15,387 nucleotides of DNA from JBFMEX01 sp040752215. GTDB lineage: Bacteria > Pseudomonadota > Alphaproteobacteria > Rhizobiales > Hyphomicrobiaceae. Under the pieces are notes generated by a model. The model had not been told where the DNA came from and made no database searches. It worked only from the letters and a program-made list of their open reading frames with translations. A program made the position numbers and the translations under genes. Numbering within the stretch: position 1 is the first letter of the stretch; the number at the start of each line of letters is the position of its first letter. Shown piece after piece: positions 15,385 to 15,387 of the stretch. Where the stretch lies: assembly GCA_040752215.1 (NCBI GenBank), contig JBFMEX010000027.1, positions 1-15,387 on the forward strand. Reading direction: 5' to 3'.

Positions 15385-15387
15385 AGA

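Overview
The window is a GC-rich (roughly two-thirds G+C by eye), tightly packed chromosomal segment from an alphaproteobacterium. The strongest argument is gene order. On the minus strand, read right to left, it carries dusB(nifR3)-ntrB-ntrC-ntrY-ntrX-trkA, then a D-amino-acid aminotransferase gene and hfq. This is the classic alphaproteobacterial nitrogen-regulation island known from Azospirillum, Rhodospirillum and rhizobial relatives. The fused ispDF gene divergent to dusB fits the same group; a Rhodospirillales-like member is my best guess, but this is inference from synteny and not from a database search.

Layout. Positions 1-10334 (minus strand) hold the nitrogen island. dusB (tRNA-dihydrouridine synthase) overlaps ntrB by 4 bases, ntrC follows after 26 bases, then a 330-base gap with its own promoter candidates, then ntrY, ntrX (22-base gap), trkA (9-base gap), dat (21-base gap), a 148-base leader and hfq, which runs off the left edge. 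Positions 10335-10486 form a divergent promoter region. Positions 10487-12865 (plus strand) hold ispDF (isoprenoid precursor synthesis), a MarR-family regulator and a stand-alone pncC/CinA-C amidase, with a strong stem-loop between the last two. Positions 12887-14443 (minus strand) hold a phytoene-desaturase/RetSat-like FAD oxidoreductase convergent with pncC. Positions 14587-15384 (plus strand) hold a secreted pentapeptide-repeat protein.

How the genes work together. NtrB/NtrC is the two-component pair that reads nitrogen status (normally through PII) and activates sigma-54 promoters. NtrY is a membrane-bound kinase paired with NtrX, whose AAA+ domain here lacks the GAFTGA loop needed for sigma-54 contact. 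TrkA is the cytosolic nucleotide-binding gate subunit of K+ uptake; K+ is the counter-ion for glutamate, which gives a plausible reason for its link to nitrogen control. Hfq is the sRNA chaperone. IspDF makes the MEP-pathway intermediate for all isoprenoids. The two genes on the right edge have no clear pathway partner in view.

I see no mobile element, CRISPR array, tRNA, rRNA or obvious transferred island, and nothing I would call an undescribed multi-gene system. The items most worth a second look are a perfect 10-bp inverted repeat in the ntrC-ntrY gap lying across promoter candidates, the stem-loop in the pncC leader, a substituted carboxylate-trap residue in the aminotransferase, a lone cysteine in the MarR protein, and the exported pentapeptide protein divergent to an orphan oxidoreductase.
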